Source: Granulosicoccaceae bacterium (GTDB lineage: Bacteria > Pseudomonadota > Gammaproteobacteria > Granulosicoccales > Granulosicoccaceae). Taken from it: a stretch of DNA of 32,143 nucleotides. The notes beneath the pieces were generated by a model that ran no database searches, was not told the DNA's origin, and worked only from the letters and a program-made list of their open reading frames with translations. Numbering within the stretch: the stretch's first letter is position 1; every line of letters starts with the position of its first letter. The DNA lies in contig JAHDCO010000045.1 of assembly GCA_020629835.1 (NCBI GenBank), positions 1-32,143 of the forward strand, in the 5' to 3' direction. The position numbers were made by a program, and so were the translations under genes. Positions 16,273-24,474 of this stretch are shown in pieces.

Positions 16273-16462
16273 TCTGATCCTTCTCACTCGCTCCTGCTCC
16301 AGCAATAGACTGGCCTCAATGGCGGAGAATCTAAGGGCTCACCGGGTCACCATGAACGCGTGTCCCAGTTCACTTTTCCGAATGGAATACGGGTAAAACT
16401 TCGTCGTTTACAATCGTTTTCCTTATAGTGTTGGCAACGAACTTTGTTGGAACACCCGCGCC

Positions 16463-17134
16463 ATGCGCTCTTTCAAACGACACCTGTGCATTTTAGTGTT
16501 AGCGCTCACCCACGCGTCTGGCTGTGCACTATCTCCCGACACCCCGGTCATCGATGCCGATAGTAATTTCGATTTATCTGACTATTTGTTTCACTCAAGT
16601 CTGATGACCGAAGGCTCGAGCGTATCTTTCATTGCTAAGTACTACAAAAAAGATAACGTGAAGGAAGTGGTGGTTGCGCCAACCTATCGGTACTCACATA
16701 ACAATGGCCAAATAGAGGTTACCAGCCTTCAACACGATGGCGTAATTTCTGCCTTTGATGTGGGTAAGTCAACTATTGTTGAAACACATCCTGGCCTAGA
16801 TGAGCAATGGACCATTAGCCGTTACGCCCGACTGGGAGATCAGTATTTGGACGGGCGTTTAGACAGTATCGCTTTGAATCAGCGCTGTGTTTTGCTGGAG
16901 TATTTTCCCTCCTATTACTTATCCTCAGCAACGGGGTCCGTGGCCATCGCGCAGGGTATCTACGACAATGTGATTAAAGTTCGCTGTGAGAGTGAGTTTG
17001 TCTCAGCCACAGACCGACAGAACAATTTTCGTTGGAATATATACTACGCCAAGGGTGTCGGCCCTATTTTCAAAGATGGTGATTGGACCAACCATTTAGG
17101 CCTGGTCTACACCATCTACGATTACTCTGGATAG
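16463..17134 (+). CDS. Hypothetical lipoprotein
   Basis: This 223-residue protein starts with a basic n-region (MRSFKRH), a hydrophobic core and a lipobox ASGC with the Cys at about residue 21, so it should be exported and lipid-anchored; the residues after the Cys (ALSP) do not include the Asp typical of inner-membrane retention, suggesting the outer membrane. The mature part is predicted beta-rich with several Tyr/Trp-containing strands. I do not recognise the family. About 205 bp before it contain nothing convincing beyond the hairpin described above. Confidence 0.75.
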   Translation: MRSFKRHLCILVLALTHASGCALSPDTPVIDADSNFDLSDYLFHSSLMTEGSSVSFIAKYYKKDNVKEVVVAPTYRYSHNNGQIEVTSLQHDGVISAFDVGKSTIVETHPGLDEQWTISRYARLGDQYLDGRLDSIALNQRCVLLEYFPSYYLSSATGSVAIAQGIYDNVIKVRCESEFVSATDRQNNFRWNIYYAKGVGPIFKDGDWTNHLGLVYTIYDYSG

Positions 17135-17227
17135 CTCATCGGCCTCAAACGCAGGCTCAACGCTAACATTGCTATGTTCGCGCGCCCGTGACACACTGCG
17201 CCAAGCTTTATCAGGCGCTCTTTCGTT

Positions 17228-18658
17228 ATGACCAGCAGTATTGCCATACCCTTTTGGCTTTACAGTCTTCTTGTTTTTATCGCGGTGCTGTGGGTGTTAC
17301 AACACTGCCTGCTACCTTCAGCTCGATGGTTTTTCCGACGACGGGCCAACCGTCTTATTGATGAAGTCAATAACAAGCTGGCGCTTCGCATCCCCTCATT
17401 CAAACTTACCCGGCGGGAAGTATTGATTGATCGATTGGTTTACAACGAGCGTGTAATTGCGAGCGTTGATGAGATGGCACGTACCGAAGGCGTGCCACGC
17501 GAAGTCTTACTGGAACGCGTACAAACCTACGCTCGTGAAATCGTACCCGCCTTTAACGCGATTCTGTATTTCAAAGCCGCCTACTGGCTCGCCAAACGCC
17601 TCGTACATGCGGTGTATCGAGTTCGCTTGGGCTTTGCCGACGATAAAGCGCTGGAGCAACTGGATGACAACAGCAGTGTTGTGTTTGTCATGAACCATCG
17701 CAGCAACATGGACTACATACTGGCAACGTACCTTGCCGCTGAACGAACGGCCTTGTCCTATGCGGTTGGTGAATGGGCACGGCTGTGGCCGTTACAACAA
17801 CTTATACGGTCCATGGGTGGCTATTTTGTGCGTCGGGATTCAGGTGATGCACTGTATCGACGGGTACTGGAAGTGTATGTGCAGATGTCGGCCGAAGGTG
17901 GCGTACCGCAAGCCATCTTCCCCGAAGGCAAATTGAGCCGGGACGGCGCTTTAGGCCAGGCCAAACTTGGGCTATTGGGTTATCTGGTCAGAGGATTTGA
18001 CCCCAGCGCATCGCGTGACATCGTCTTTGTGCCAGTTGGCATTAACTACGATCGGGTACTGGAAGATCGCACCTTGCTGCGCGCCAACCAACGTCTACCG
18101 CGTCGCGGGCGCGCTTATGTATCGTTAAAGAGCTTCGCATTTTTGGGCAAGAATCTATGGCAAGCGTTATTGGGCAAACGCTACCGCAACGGGTACGCCT
18201 GTGTGAACTTTGGCAAGCCTCTCTCTCTTAAGCAGTGGGTTGCCGAGCAGCACGGTGATGAAACGGATAAAGCCAAGTTAGCCCCGTTGACAGATGCAGC
18301 GCCCTTGGCCAATGCGCTGATGCATCGTATCGGCGAGATAACCCCCGTATTACCTGTTGCATTGGTCGCTACCGTATTTACCCAGCACTTAAACGAATCG
18401 CTGAGTGAAATCGCTTTAAAGAGCCACGTGTACACCCTGCTAAATCAATTAGATGATGCGGGTTACCGGGCGTACATTCCGCGTTCAGATGTTGACTATG
18501 CCGTATCGGTAGGACTGCGCATGTTTACCCTGCGACATATCGTTCTGGAAAATGATGACGGAGAGCTGACAGTGAACACAGACGAACTGGATTTATTGAA
18601 CTACTACGCCAACTCAATCCGCCATTTGGTCAAACAGTCTCAAACCCCTACCACGTAA
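17228..18658 (+). CDS. PlsB-like glycerophosphate acyltransferase
   Basis: Membrane-associated acyltransferase of 476 residues, probably acylating glycerol-3-phosphate or lysophosphatidate. It has an N-terminal membrane helix (residues ~7-28) and the PlsB/PlsC motif set: motif I NHRSNMDY (the catalytic HX4D), motif II GGYFVRRDSGD, motif III FPEGKLSRDG, motif IV FVPVGINYDRVLED. The spacing and 'HRSNMDY' form are closer to PlsB than PlsC, but the protein lacks the long extra regions of E. coli PlsB (~800 residues). The ~200 residues after motif IV are family-specific. Stands alone on the plus strand; the next genes are convergent. Confidence 0.85.
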   Translation: MTSSIAIPFWLYSLLVFIAVLWVLQHCLLPSARWFFRRRANRLIDEVNNKLALRIPSFKLTRREVLIDRLVYNERVIASVDEMARTEGVPREVLLERVQTYAREIVPAFNAILYFKAAYWLAKRLVHAVYRVRLGFADDKALEQLDDNSSVVFVMNHRSNMDYILATYLAAERTALSYAVGEWARLWPLQQLIRSMGGYFVRRDSGDALYRRVLEVYVQMSAEGGVPQAIFPEGKLSRDGALGQAKLGLLGYLVRGFDPSASRDIVFVPVGINYDRVLEDRTLLRANQRLPRRGRAYVSLKSFAFLGKNLWQALLGKRYRNGYACVNFGKPLSLKQWVAEQHGDETDKAKLAPLTDAAPLANALMHRIGEITPVLPVALVATVFTQHLNESLSEIALKSHVYTLLNQLDDAGYRAYIPRSDVDYAVSVGLRMFTLRHIVLENDDGELTVNTDELDLLNYYANSIRHLVKQSQTPTT

Positions 18659-18770
18659 GCCCTGACACTACCCCCCAACACTTCACCCCTAAGCACTTAC
18701 CCCAACTGAGCACACTCTGGAATAGCCGGTTAACGCGAATCAAAGTCAGTCAGCTAAGACAAAAAAACGG

Positions 18771-19409
18771 TCAAGGTAACCAATTCATCACTCGAATGAC
18801 TGGCGTATCGTCATAGTAATCAACACACGTGATCGCTGAATAACACTGGTCCAGTCTAAATACATGCTCAGGTTGCAAACACAACAGCTTCGCTAGGATG
18901 ATGCGTATGACCCCTCCGTGCGCCACCACCACACGCACGGTATCTGTTCCAGATGCCAAAAGCGCTTCATAGCCTTGGCTGACGCGTTTAGCCATGGCGG
19001 TGTAGCTCTCCCCATTAGGGAACGTCACCTGCGTTGGACGCGCCATCCATTGTGCGTAAAAATCCGGGTGTTGGGATTCAACCTCTTCGTACTTAAGCCC
19101 CTCAAAATCGCCAAAGTCCAATTCAGCAAACGCCTCATTGACACTCACAGTAAGAGCGCAGGCACGCGCGATCGCTGAGGCACTATCAAGGGCGCGAATG
19201 CGTGGGCTCGATATCACGGCGGTGGGTTGCAGCGGCGCTAACAAATCCGCGGTATCGGCCATTTGGAGTAAGCCGCGTTCAGACAACGGTACATCCAATT
19301 TGCCGTAACAGTGTCCTTTGGCCGATGCATCCGTTTCACCGTGACGCACAAGAAAAATACGTTGTGTTACGCCGGGGGGAGTTCCCGCCTGTCGCCAATC
19401 CGAACTCAT
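18771..19409 (-). CDS. cobC: Alpha-ribazole phosphatase-like histidine phosphatase
   Basis: This 212-residue enzyme of the histidine phosphatase superfamily has the N-terminal catalytic RHGET, a second Arg in SSPRIRAL, the acid FAELDFGDFEG and the second His in VVVAHGGVIR. In the cobalamin pathway CobC removes the phosphate from alpha-ribazole-5'-phosphate or the final cobalamin phosphate. Its ATG overlaps the CobS stop by 4 nt (ATGA), making the assignment to the B12 pathway strong. A T7 run follows just after its stop without a clear stem. Confidence 0.88.
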   Translation of the reverse strand: MSSDWRQAGTPPGVTQRIFLVRHGETDASAKGHCYGKLDVPLSERGLLQMADTADLLAPLQPTAVISSPRIRALDSASAIARACALTVSVNEAFAELDFGDFEGLKYEEVESQHPDFYAQWMARPTQVTFPNGESYTAMAKRVSQGYEALLASGTDTVRVVVAHGGVIRIILAKLLCLQPEHVFRLDQCYSAITCVDYYDDTPVIRVMNWLP

Positions 19410-20155
19410 GCACTAACCCAGGCCGCACCCAGTGCGAGCAACATCACTTCGGATACTTCCGTTGTAGCGCCTAACGTATCACCGGTAACGCCACCAATTT
19501 TTCGCCAGCACAACCAAGCCATAACGATAAATACGACGCTGGCAAGACCTATCGCCGGTAACGCCCCGAGACCAACACACACAAAGGCCAATAAAAGCGC
19601 AAATACTATCGCCCCCAGTACCTCAGCAGGCCCTGTGATTTGAGTTAACGATTGACCGGTGCCTTGGGTGTCGCGCGCATAAGGCATAAGCCAACCCAAA
19701 CAGATGGAACATCGTGACAAGGCCGCTGCGGTGAATACCCATAACGCGCCTGAAGGCTCTACCATAAGCGCAGCCAAGGCCGTGATTCGTGTTGCCAGCG
19801 ACAACAGCAATGCCAAGGCGCCGTAGGTGCCTATGGTGGAATCGCGCATGATGGTTAGCACCCGTTCCTTGGTATAGCCGCCACCGAACCCGTCAGCCAT
19901 ATCCGCCAAACCATCCTGGTGCAGGCCGCCTCCTGCCAACATCAACACAGCCGTTGCGGCAATAGCCTGCAGAACGATCGGTACCGATAACGCTGATAAG
20001 CCCAGCATGGTTAGCACCTGAATGGCGGCCAACAGGCACGCCACCCAGGGAAAGAACACACTGGATTTAGCCACATCCTCACCGGTATGCGGCACCGTGG
20101 GGTTAACCGGAATGCGGGTCAAAAAGGCAATAGCCGTTGTAAAACGACGCAGCAC
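19406..20155 (-). CDS. cobS: Adenosylcobinamide-GDP ribazoletransferase (cobalamin synthase)
   Basis: Integral membrane enzyme of 249 residues that joins adenosylcobinamide-GDP to alpha-ribazole to finish the nucleotide loop of cobalamin. It has several membrane helices and the conserved acidic Mg-binding motif HQDGLADMADGFGGG, then MRDSTIGTYGALAL, both hallmarks of CobS. The N-terminus FTTAIAFLTRIPV is typical. The start is GTG and overlaps the CobT stop by 1 nt (TAGTG). Together with CobT and CobC it covers lower-ligand activation and attachment; the kinase/guanylyltransferase CobU/CobP is not in this window. Confidence 0.96.
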   Translation of the reverse strand: MLRRFTTAIAFLTRIPVNPTVPHTGEDVAKSSVFFPWVACLLAAIQVLTMLGLSALSVPIVLQAIAATAVLMLAGGGLHQDGLADMADGFGGGYTKERVLTIMRDSTIGTYGALALLLSLATRITALAALMVEPSGALWVFTAAALSRCSICLGWLMPYARDTQGTGQSLTQITGPAEVLGAIVFALLLAFVCVGLGALPAIGLASVVFIVMAWLCWRKIGGVTGDTLGATTEVSEVMLLALGAAWVSA

Positions 20156-21246
20156 TACGCTTTATCCTCAACACCCGCTTCGTCAAAAGTCGCCATGTCA
20201 CTCATGGCTCGGGCAGCCGCTTTTAACAGCGATAAACTTAAACAGGCACCGGTGCCCTCACCCAGCCTTAGCCCGAGATCCAGTAACGGTTTTTGATTCA
20301 TTGCATCAAGCAACGCCTGATGACCGGGCTCGGTAGACCGGTGGCCGCAAAATACATAATCAGACACGCCGCTGGTGAGTGTGGTAGCCGCAAACACCGC
20401 TGCGGTGGATATATACCCGTCGGCAACCACCGCAATTCGTCGCCGGGCAAGCCCCAGAGTTAACCCCGCAATACCGGCCAACTCAAAACCGCCGAGGCTG
20501 CGAAGCACTGAAAAACCTGAATCTAAAGATGCCTTATTGACATCCATGGCTTGCTCAATGAGGGTAATTTTTCGGCGCAAGGTATCGTCATCGGCACCGG
20601 TACCACGACCGGTTACATCAGCGGGTGCCATATGCAATAACGCGGAGGTCACGGCACCGGCTACTGTGGTATTGCCGATGCCCATCTCACCCACAGCCAC
20701 GGCCTGGTACCCCGCATCAGCACATTCATCAGCCAATCGAATGCCGGTGCTTAAAGCTTGATACAACTCTGCTTCACTCATGGCAGGCCCGGATGTGATG
20801 TCCTGCGTGCCTGCAGCCACTGGCGCTTCTATCAGGTTTTCCGATTCGCTCAGACCAAACTGACTAAGCTCTGCGTCCACTCCCATATTCACCACCGCAA
20901 AACTCGCATCATTTAATCGGGCGAACGCGTTGATCGCTGCGCCTCCTGCAGCGAAATTCGCCACCATTTGTGCTGTCACTTCGCGTGGGTACGGGCCTAC
21001 CACGTGATGCCTGGTCAGGCCATGATCAGCGGCAAATACGATGACCTTGGTTCGATCAATTATTGGAGGAAGCGTTTGTTGAATTCCACAAAGCCGAGCT
21101 GCCACAGTTTCCAATACACCCAGACTACCGGGTGGTTTCGTTAAGCGACATTGATAACTGGACGCACGATCCAGCCATTGGACGTCCATCGGTTCAATGG
21201 CGCTCAGCGTGCGTTCATAGAGCGCTTTATCTTCAGTAATCGTCAT
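20155..21246 (-). CDS. cobT: Nicotinate-nucleotide--dimethylbenzimidazole phosphoribosyltransferase
   Basis: This 363-residue enzyme activates the lower-ligand base (usually 5,6-dimethylbenzimidazole) with nicotinate mononucleotide, yielding alpha-ribazole phosphate. Family signatures: RLTKPPGSLGVLE near the N-terminus, FAADHG, GEMGIGNTT, and LRLGEGTGA with the catalytic Glu at 330 (Glu317 in Salmonella CobT). Length is normal. It overlaps CobS by 1 nt and begins 48 nt after the EamA transporter stop on the same strand. I see no cobalamin riboswitch in this short upstream gap. Confidence 0.96.
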   Translation of the reverse strand: MTITEDKALYERTLSAIEPMDVQWLDRASSYQCRLTKPPGSLGVLETVAARLCGIQQTLPPIIDRTKVIVFAADHGLTRHHVVGPYPREVTAQMVANFAAGGAAINAFARLNDASFAVVNMGVDAELSQFGLSESENLIEAPVAAGTQDITSGPAMSEAELYQALSTGIRLADECADAGYQAVAVGEMGIGNTTVAGAVTSALLHMAPADVTGRGTGADDDTLRRKITLIEQAMDVNKASLDSGFSVLRSLGGFELAGIAGLTLGLARRRIAVVADGYISTAAVFAATTLTSGVSDYVFCGHRSTEPGHQALLDAMNQKPLLDLGLRLGEGTGACLSLSLLKAAARAMSDMATFDEAGVEDKA

Positions 21247-21294
21247 GAGTTTTACGGGTTGTTATCTTGTGTTTGGGGGTTACCGACCGGCATT

Positions 21295-22161
21295 CTACAA
21301 GCGTGATTTCTGGTACTCACGGTAGGTGGTGTAAATACCCGAGGTGACGATAATCGCACACCCTACGACCGTCCAACGATCAGGTAAATCACCGAACACC
21401 CAAAAACCAAAAATAGTGCCCCAGATAATTAAGGTGTACTGAATCGGCGCGACAACAACCGACTCGGCAATGTCCAATGCACGAATAATAAAAAGTTCAC
21501 CGAAGGCCGCTACCAACGCCATCGCGGCAATCACCCAGTAAATACTGAGATTCGGTGGAGCTTGCCATACAAACGGTTGGAACAAGGTAATGATGAAGAA
21601 CGCAATGAGCGCGGTGTAGACCACCGTGGTTTCGATGGAGTCCACACCGCTAAGCCAACGCGAAACGAGCTGCCTAACCGCAAAACAGCTCGCGGCCCCA
21701 AAGATGAAAAAGATCGCCGGATGGAACACACCGAGTCCGGGACGGGTAACCACCAGCATTCCGATGAACCCTGTAAACACCGCCAACCACCGACGAACCC
21801 CGACCGGTTCTTTTAGCACCAACGCGCCAAGCAAGGTAACAATAAACGGCGCAACAAAAGATACGGCGATCGCATCAGACAGAGGCACGTAACTGATGCC
21901 ATAAATAAACATGGTGGCCGAACCCGCCGCCATTACACCCCGGGCGATCTGTAGTTTTGGCTGAGGAGTTCGTAGTAAGCGTCGCCCGCGCAGCGCAAGC
22001 AAAATGCAGACACCGGTTACCAACCCAAGGGTACGAAACCACGCCACTTGCAACGGATGAAAATCATCGGTTAGCAACTTGGCCAATACATCTCCGATAG
22101 AGAAAAATAGAAAACCCAGCGCCATCAACCCGACGCCTTTCATGTTGTTATTGGTATTCAA
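21295..22161 (-). CDS. EamA/DMT-family membrane transporter
   Basis: This 288-residue protein has ten predicted membrane helices in two EamA repeats, with the family features FRTLGLVTGV in repeat one, SDAIAVSFVAPFIVTLLGALVLKEPVG, and the second-repeat AESVVVAPIQYTLIIWGTIFGFWVFGD. Such drug/metabolite transporters export or import small metabolites, and the substrate cannot be read from sequence. The TTG at 22161 overlaps the ferredoxin stop by 4 nt; an ATG at 22143 is an alternative that removes six polar residues. Neither has a strong ribosome site. Its place in the chain suggests a metabolite connected to the thiol or cobalamin steps, but this is a guess. Confidence 0.9.
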   Translation of the reverse strand: MNTNNNMKGVGLMALGFLFFSIGDVLAKLLTDDFHPLQVAWFRTLGLVTGVCILLALRGRRLLRTPQPKLQIARGVMAAGSATMFIYGISYVPLSDAIAVSFVAPFIVTLLGALVLKEPVGVRRWLAVFTGFIGMLVVTRPGLGVFHPAIFFIFGAASCFAVRQLVSRWLSGVDSIETTVVYTALIAFFIITLFQPFVWQAPPNLSIYWVIAAMALVAAFGELFIIRALDIAESVVVAPIQYTLIIWGTIFGFWVFGDLPDRWTVVGCAIIVTSGIYTTYREYQKSRL

Positions 22162-22493
22162 ATACCAGAAAGCCTTTTAGTAAATGGGTTTTCGTATAGT
22201 TGCCCATGAGATTCCACACCCTCTTCAATCACGCAATCTTCTGATGGTCTTGCCACACACAGTAAAATATAGCCTGCCTGTGATTGCCGACGATTTAACG
22301 CCGATGCGCCCGGCTGCTTCACTTTTCCTGAAGTAAGCTTTGCAGCGCACGTGATACACCCGCCGTAATCACAACCGATAGGCAGTTGTACTCCAGCCTG
22401 TAAGGCGGCTTGGTAGATCGGTTGATCTGCTCGTACAGACAACACCACACCGGCGTTTTTTAACGTCACTTGGTAGGACGGAACCGCACTCAT
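22158..22493 (-). CDS. [2Fe-2S] plant-type ferredoxin
   Basis: This 111-residue electron carrier has the plant-type ligand pattern C-x4-C-x2-C (GCDYGGCITCAAKL) and a fourth Cys later in GYILLCVARP. The GVQLPIGCDYGGC region and ~110-residue length match the family. The ATG overlaps the CoA-binding protein stop by 1 nt (TGATG), and its own stop overlaps the transporter start. Its redox partner is unknown; no reductase or oxygenase is adjacent. Confidence 0.93.
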   Translation of the reverse strand: MSAVPSYQVTLKNAGVVLSVRADQPIYQAALQAGVQLPIGCDYGGCITCAAKLTSGKVKQPGASALNRRQSQAGYILLCVARPSEDCVIEEGVESHGQLYENPFTKRLSGI

Positions 22494-22942
22494 CAGATAC
22501 TCTGATTCAACTTAGGTTTCCAGAAAGGCCGAAACAGCTCGATCTTAGGACAGCGATCCATAACCACCCGCAAGCCATTTGCCTCTGCGAGCGCAGCAGC
22601 CTCTTCGTTGTACACGCCAATTTGTCCCCACAATACTTTGGCGTTTATATCCACAGCCTCTTGGGCGATACCTAATAATGCATCCGAGTTTCTGAATACG
22701 TCCACCATATCCACCGGTTGATCAATGTCAGCCAATGATGCGTAAACCTTCAGCCCACGAATTTCATTACCCGCCTCACGCGGATTCACCGGCAGCATGG
22801 TGTACCCCTGCTCGTGCAGAACGCGCAGAACGCCGTAACTAAATTTCGTCGGGTCCGGGCTGGCTCCCACCATAGCGATGGTTTTCACTTCGTTAAGAAT
22901 ATCGGCTAAATATTCTGCGCTATAGCCTTCTGAATGGTTCAT
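22493..22942 (-). CDS. CoA-binding domain protein (YccU-like)
   Basis: This 149-residue single-domain protein has the Rossmann-type CoA-binding fold, as in succinyl-CoA synthetase alpha N-termini: MVGASPDPTKFSYGV nucleotide-binding turn, LPVNPREAGNEIRGLKVYASLADI, VDMVDVFRNSD and KVLWGQIGVYNEEAA with a conserved MDRCPKIE. E. coli YccU/HcxB-like proteins of this size bind CoA but have no firmly known role. It sits 52 nt after the methanethiol oxidase gene and overlaps the ferredoxin gene. Confidence 0.9.
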   Translation of the reverse strand: MNHSEGYSAEYLADILNEVKTIAMVGASPDPTKFSYGVLRVLHEQGYTMLPVNPREAGNEIRGLKVYASLADIDQPVDMVDVFRNSDALLGIAQEAVDINAKVLWGQIGVYNEEAAALAEANGLRVVMDRCPKIELFRPFWKPKLNQSI

Positions 22943-22994
22943 GGTGTTTGCTTCTTTGGAGGTTTAACCTACATCAAACGTGTGAGTGAATACG

Positions 22995-24353
22995 TTACAG
23001 CCAGATGTCCGATGTGCAGTCACCGCCCGGGTAACGAGTCTCGTGACATCGAGAGGGGCCATTCGGTTCTTTTCCGAAATCTACAATAAATGACTCGTTG
23101 ATTTGCATACCACCAGAATCGGTATCACAGTCCACCATCAGCATGACGCCGCCCTTGTGTCTAATGTCCGGGTAAAACTGGTTATCCCATGTAGAAAAGA
23201 GCGATGTCGTAACGAACAATCGCTTGCCATCCAGACTGAGCTGAATCATCTGCGGGCCACCGGCAATGTCCACACCATTCACGGTGGGGGCTTTGTTCAA
23301 CATACCTCCCATCCAGACTTGACCAGTAAGCACAGGATTATGCGGATCGCTGATATCGTATTGACGAATATCGCCGTGCAACCAATTACTGAAGTATAAG
23401 AAGCGATCGTCCATAGAAATCAGAATGACGGTGATAAGCCCCGGCAACGGTATGGGCCAGTCAGGGTGCCGCTCGTTTTCAACGTCAATGATTTTTTCAA
23501 CGATCCATTCCTGATCCTTCTTGTACCAGTGAATGACGTTCGATGACAGCGCCGCACCGACGAAACCGTGTGTGGAAGACGGTTCGTGATGAAAGCGTAC
23601 TTCAAGGGGTACCAAGCCATCTTCACCAAGGTACACGGTGTCATCTACTGTCTTTTTTTCAAAATCCCAAAAATGAATTTCACGGCCATACTTCAAATGG
23701 CCTACTTCTTCTAAATCAAATCCGGGCATGAAGGTGTTGGGAGCCGCCCACTCGCTGGATACCATCACGTTGTGACGAGGCTGGTACCAAAAATCGTAAT
23801 TGAACTTCATGCCGCCTAAATCATTTTCCCAGCGCCCTACGATTTCAAAGTCTTTATTGATGTGTAAAAAACCACCCGGGGCATGGCCTTTGGCATCGCC
23901 GAGCATCGAAATGATGATGTCAGAGCCCAGACAGTGAACCGTATGTGGAGCCGACAGGTCAGTTTTTTCCTTTATTTCTTCACCCGAAATCACTTTGTGC
24001 ACAGTCGGATTTCTGGGGTCGGTTGCACAATCGATGATGTGTAGGTTCGAACTGCGCACGCCGGGAACAATGAGATACCGGCGTTCCATGCTTTCATCAT
24101 CAAAACACGAGGAGCAGGCGTTCCAGCCCATGTGATGCAATTCGTCACCTATACCGGGCATTTCGCAGCGGCTGATGACCTGAGAGTACGTGGGGCTATC
24201 CGGATCGGCGTCAATTGTTGCCAGGTAGTCCGGCTTCTGAATACCGGTTCCCACGTATATGGCGATGGTATAGAGCAGTTTCTCCCTGGGCGCTTGCATC
24301 GCCTCAGCCGGAGAGGCATAGCCCGGCCCACAGCAAGTGGATAATGCAGACAC
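22995..24353 (-). CDS. SBP56 / methanethiol oxidase
   Basis: Selenium-binding-protein family enzyme of 452 residues. Known bacterial (MtoX) and human (SELENBP1) members oxidise methanethiol with O2 to formaldehyde, H2S and H2O2. The sequence tracks the family end to end: CCGPGYASPAEAM, CSSCF (residues ~80-83, the conserved Cys site), FWYQPRHNVMVSSEWAAPN, RFHHEPSSTHGFVGAALSS, FSNWLHGDIRQYDISD, GGPQMIQLSLDGKRLFVTTS, and the ending YPGGDCTSDIWL. I chose GTG at 24353 because AAGGGG precedes it at a good spacing and it matches the human start position relative to CGPGY; a TTG at 24368 is possible. No signal peptide is seen, although MtoX is reported as periplasmic. Confidence 0.93.
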   Translation of the reverse strand: MSALSTCCGPGYASPAEAMQAPREKLLYTIAIYVGTGIQKPDYLATIDADPDSPTYSQVISRCEMPGIGDELHHMGWNACSSCFDDESMERRYLIVPGVRSSNLHIIDCATDPRNPTVHKVISGEEIKEKTDLSAPHTVHCLGSDIIISMLGDAKGHAPGGFLHINKDFEIVGRWENDLGGMKFNYDFWYQPRHNVMVSSEWAAPNTFMPGFDLEEVGHLKYGREIHFWDFEKKTVDDTVYLGEDGLVPLEVRFHHEPSSTHGFVGAALSSNVIHWYKKDQEWIVEKIIDVENERHPDWPIPLPGLITVILISMDDRFLYFSNWLHGDIRQYDISDPHNPVLTGQVWMGGMLNKAPTVNGVDIAGGPQMIQLSLDGKRLFVTTSLFSTWDNQFYPDIRHKGGVMLMVDCDTDSGGMQINESFIVDFGKEPNGPSRCHETRYPGGDCTSDIWL

Positions 24354-24372
24354 AATCTTCCCCTTCAAGTAA

Positions 24373-24458
24373 CGCTAACCGATTCATCAAGGCAGAGCCC
24401 TTGAGGCCTGCCCTTTGCGCCAATGAAGATAGCGCAGATTGACCTCGACCGGTTAGCG
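24373..24458. repeat. Inverted repeat CGCTAACCG ... CGGTTAGCG flanking a hairpin
   Basis: The 9-bp arms at 24373-24381 and 24450-24458 are exact inverse complements separated by 68 bp. Between them, GGCAG-a-GCC (24391-24399) and GGC-CTGCC (24405-24412) form an 8-pair hairpin with one bulged A and loop CTTGA. This fills the whole gap between the saccharopine dehydrogenase and methanethiol oxidase genes. It may be an operator pair, a leader structure or a U-poor terminator. Confidence 0.4.
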
Positions 24459-24474
24459 CTTTGCGTGTATCACG

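Noticed and set aside
21247-21294. Cobalamin riboswitch before cobT
   Set aside because: The gap is 48 bp, too short for one, and no conserved B12-box was seen there or before the methanethiol oxidase gene.
22153-22166. Palindrome GGTATT-CA-AATACC at the ferredoxin/EamA junction
   Set aside because: It lies inside coding overlap and is short enough to be chance; no supporting context.
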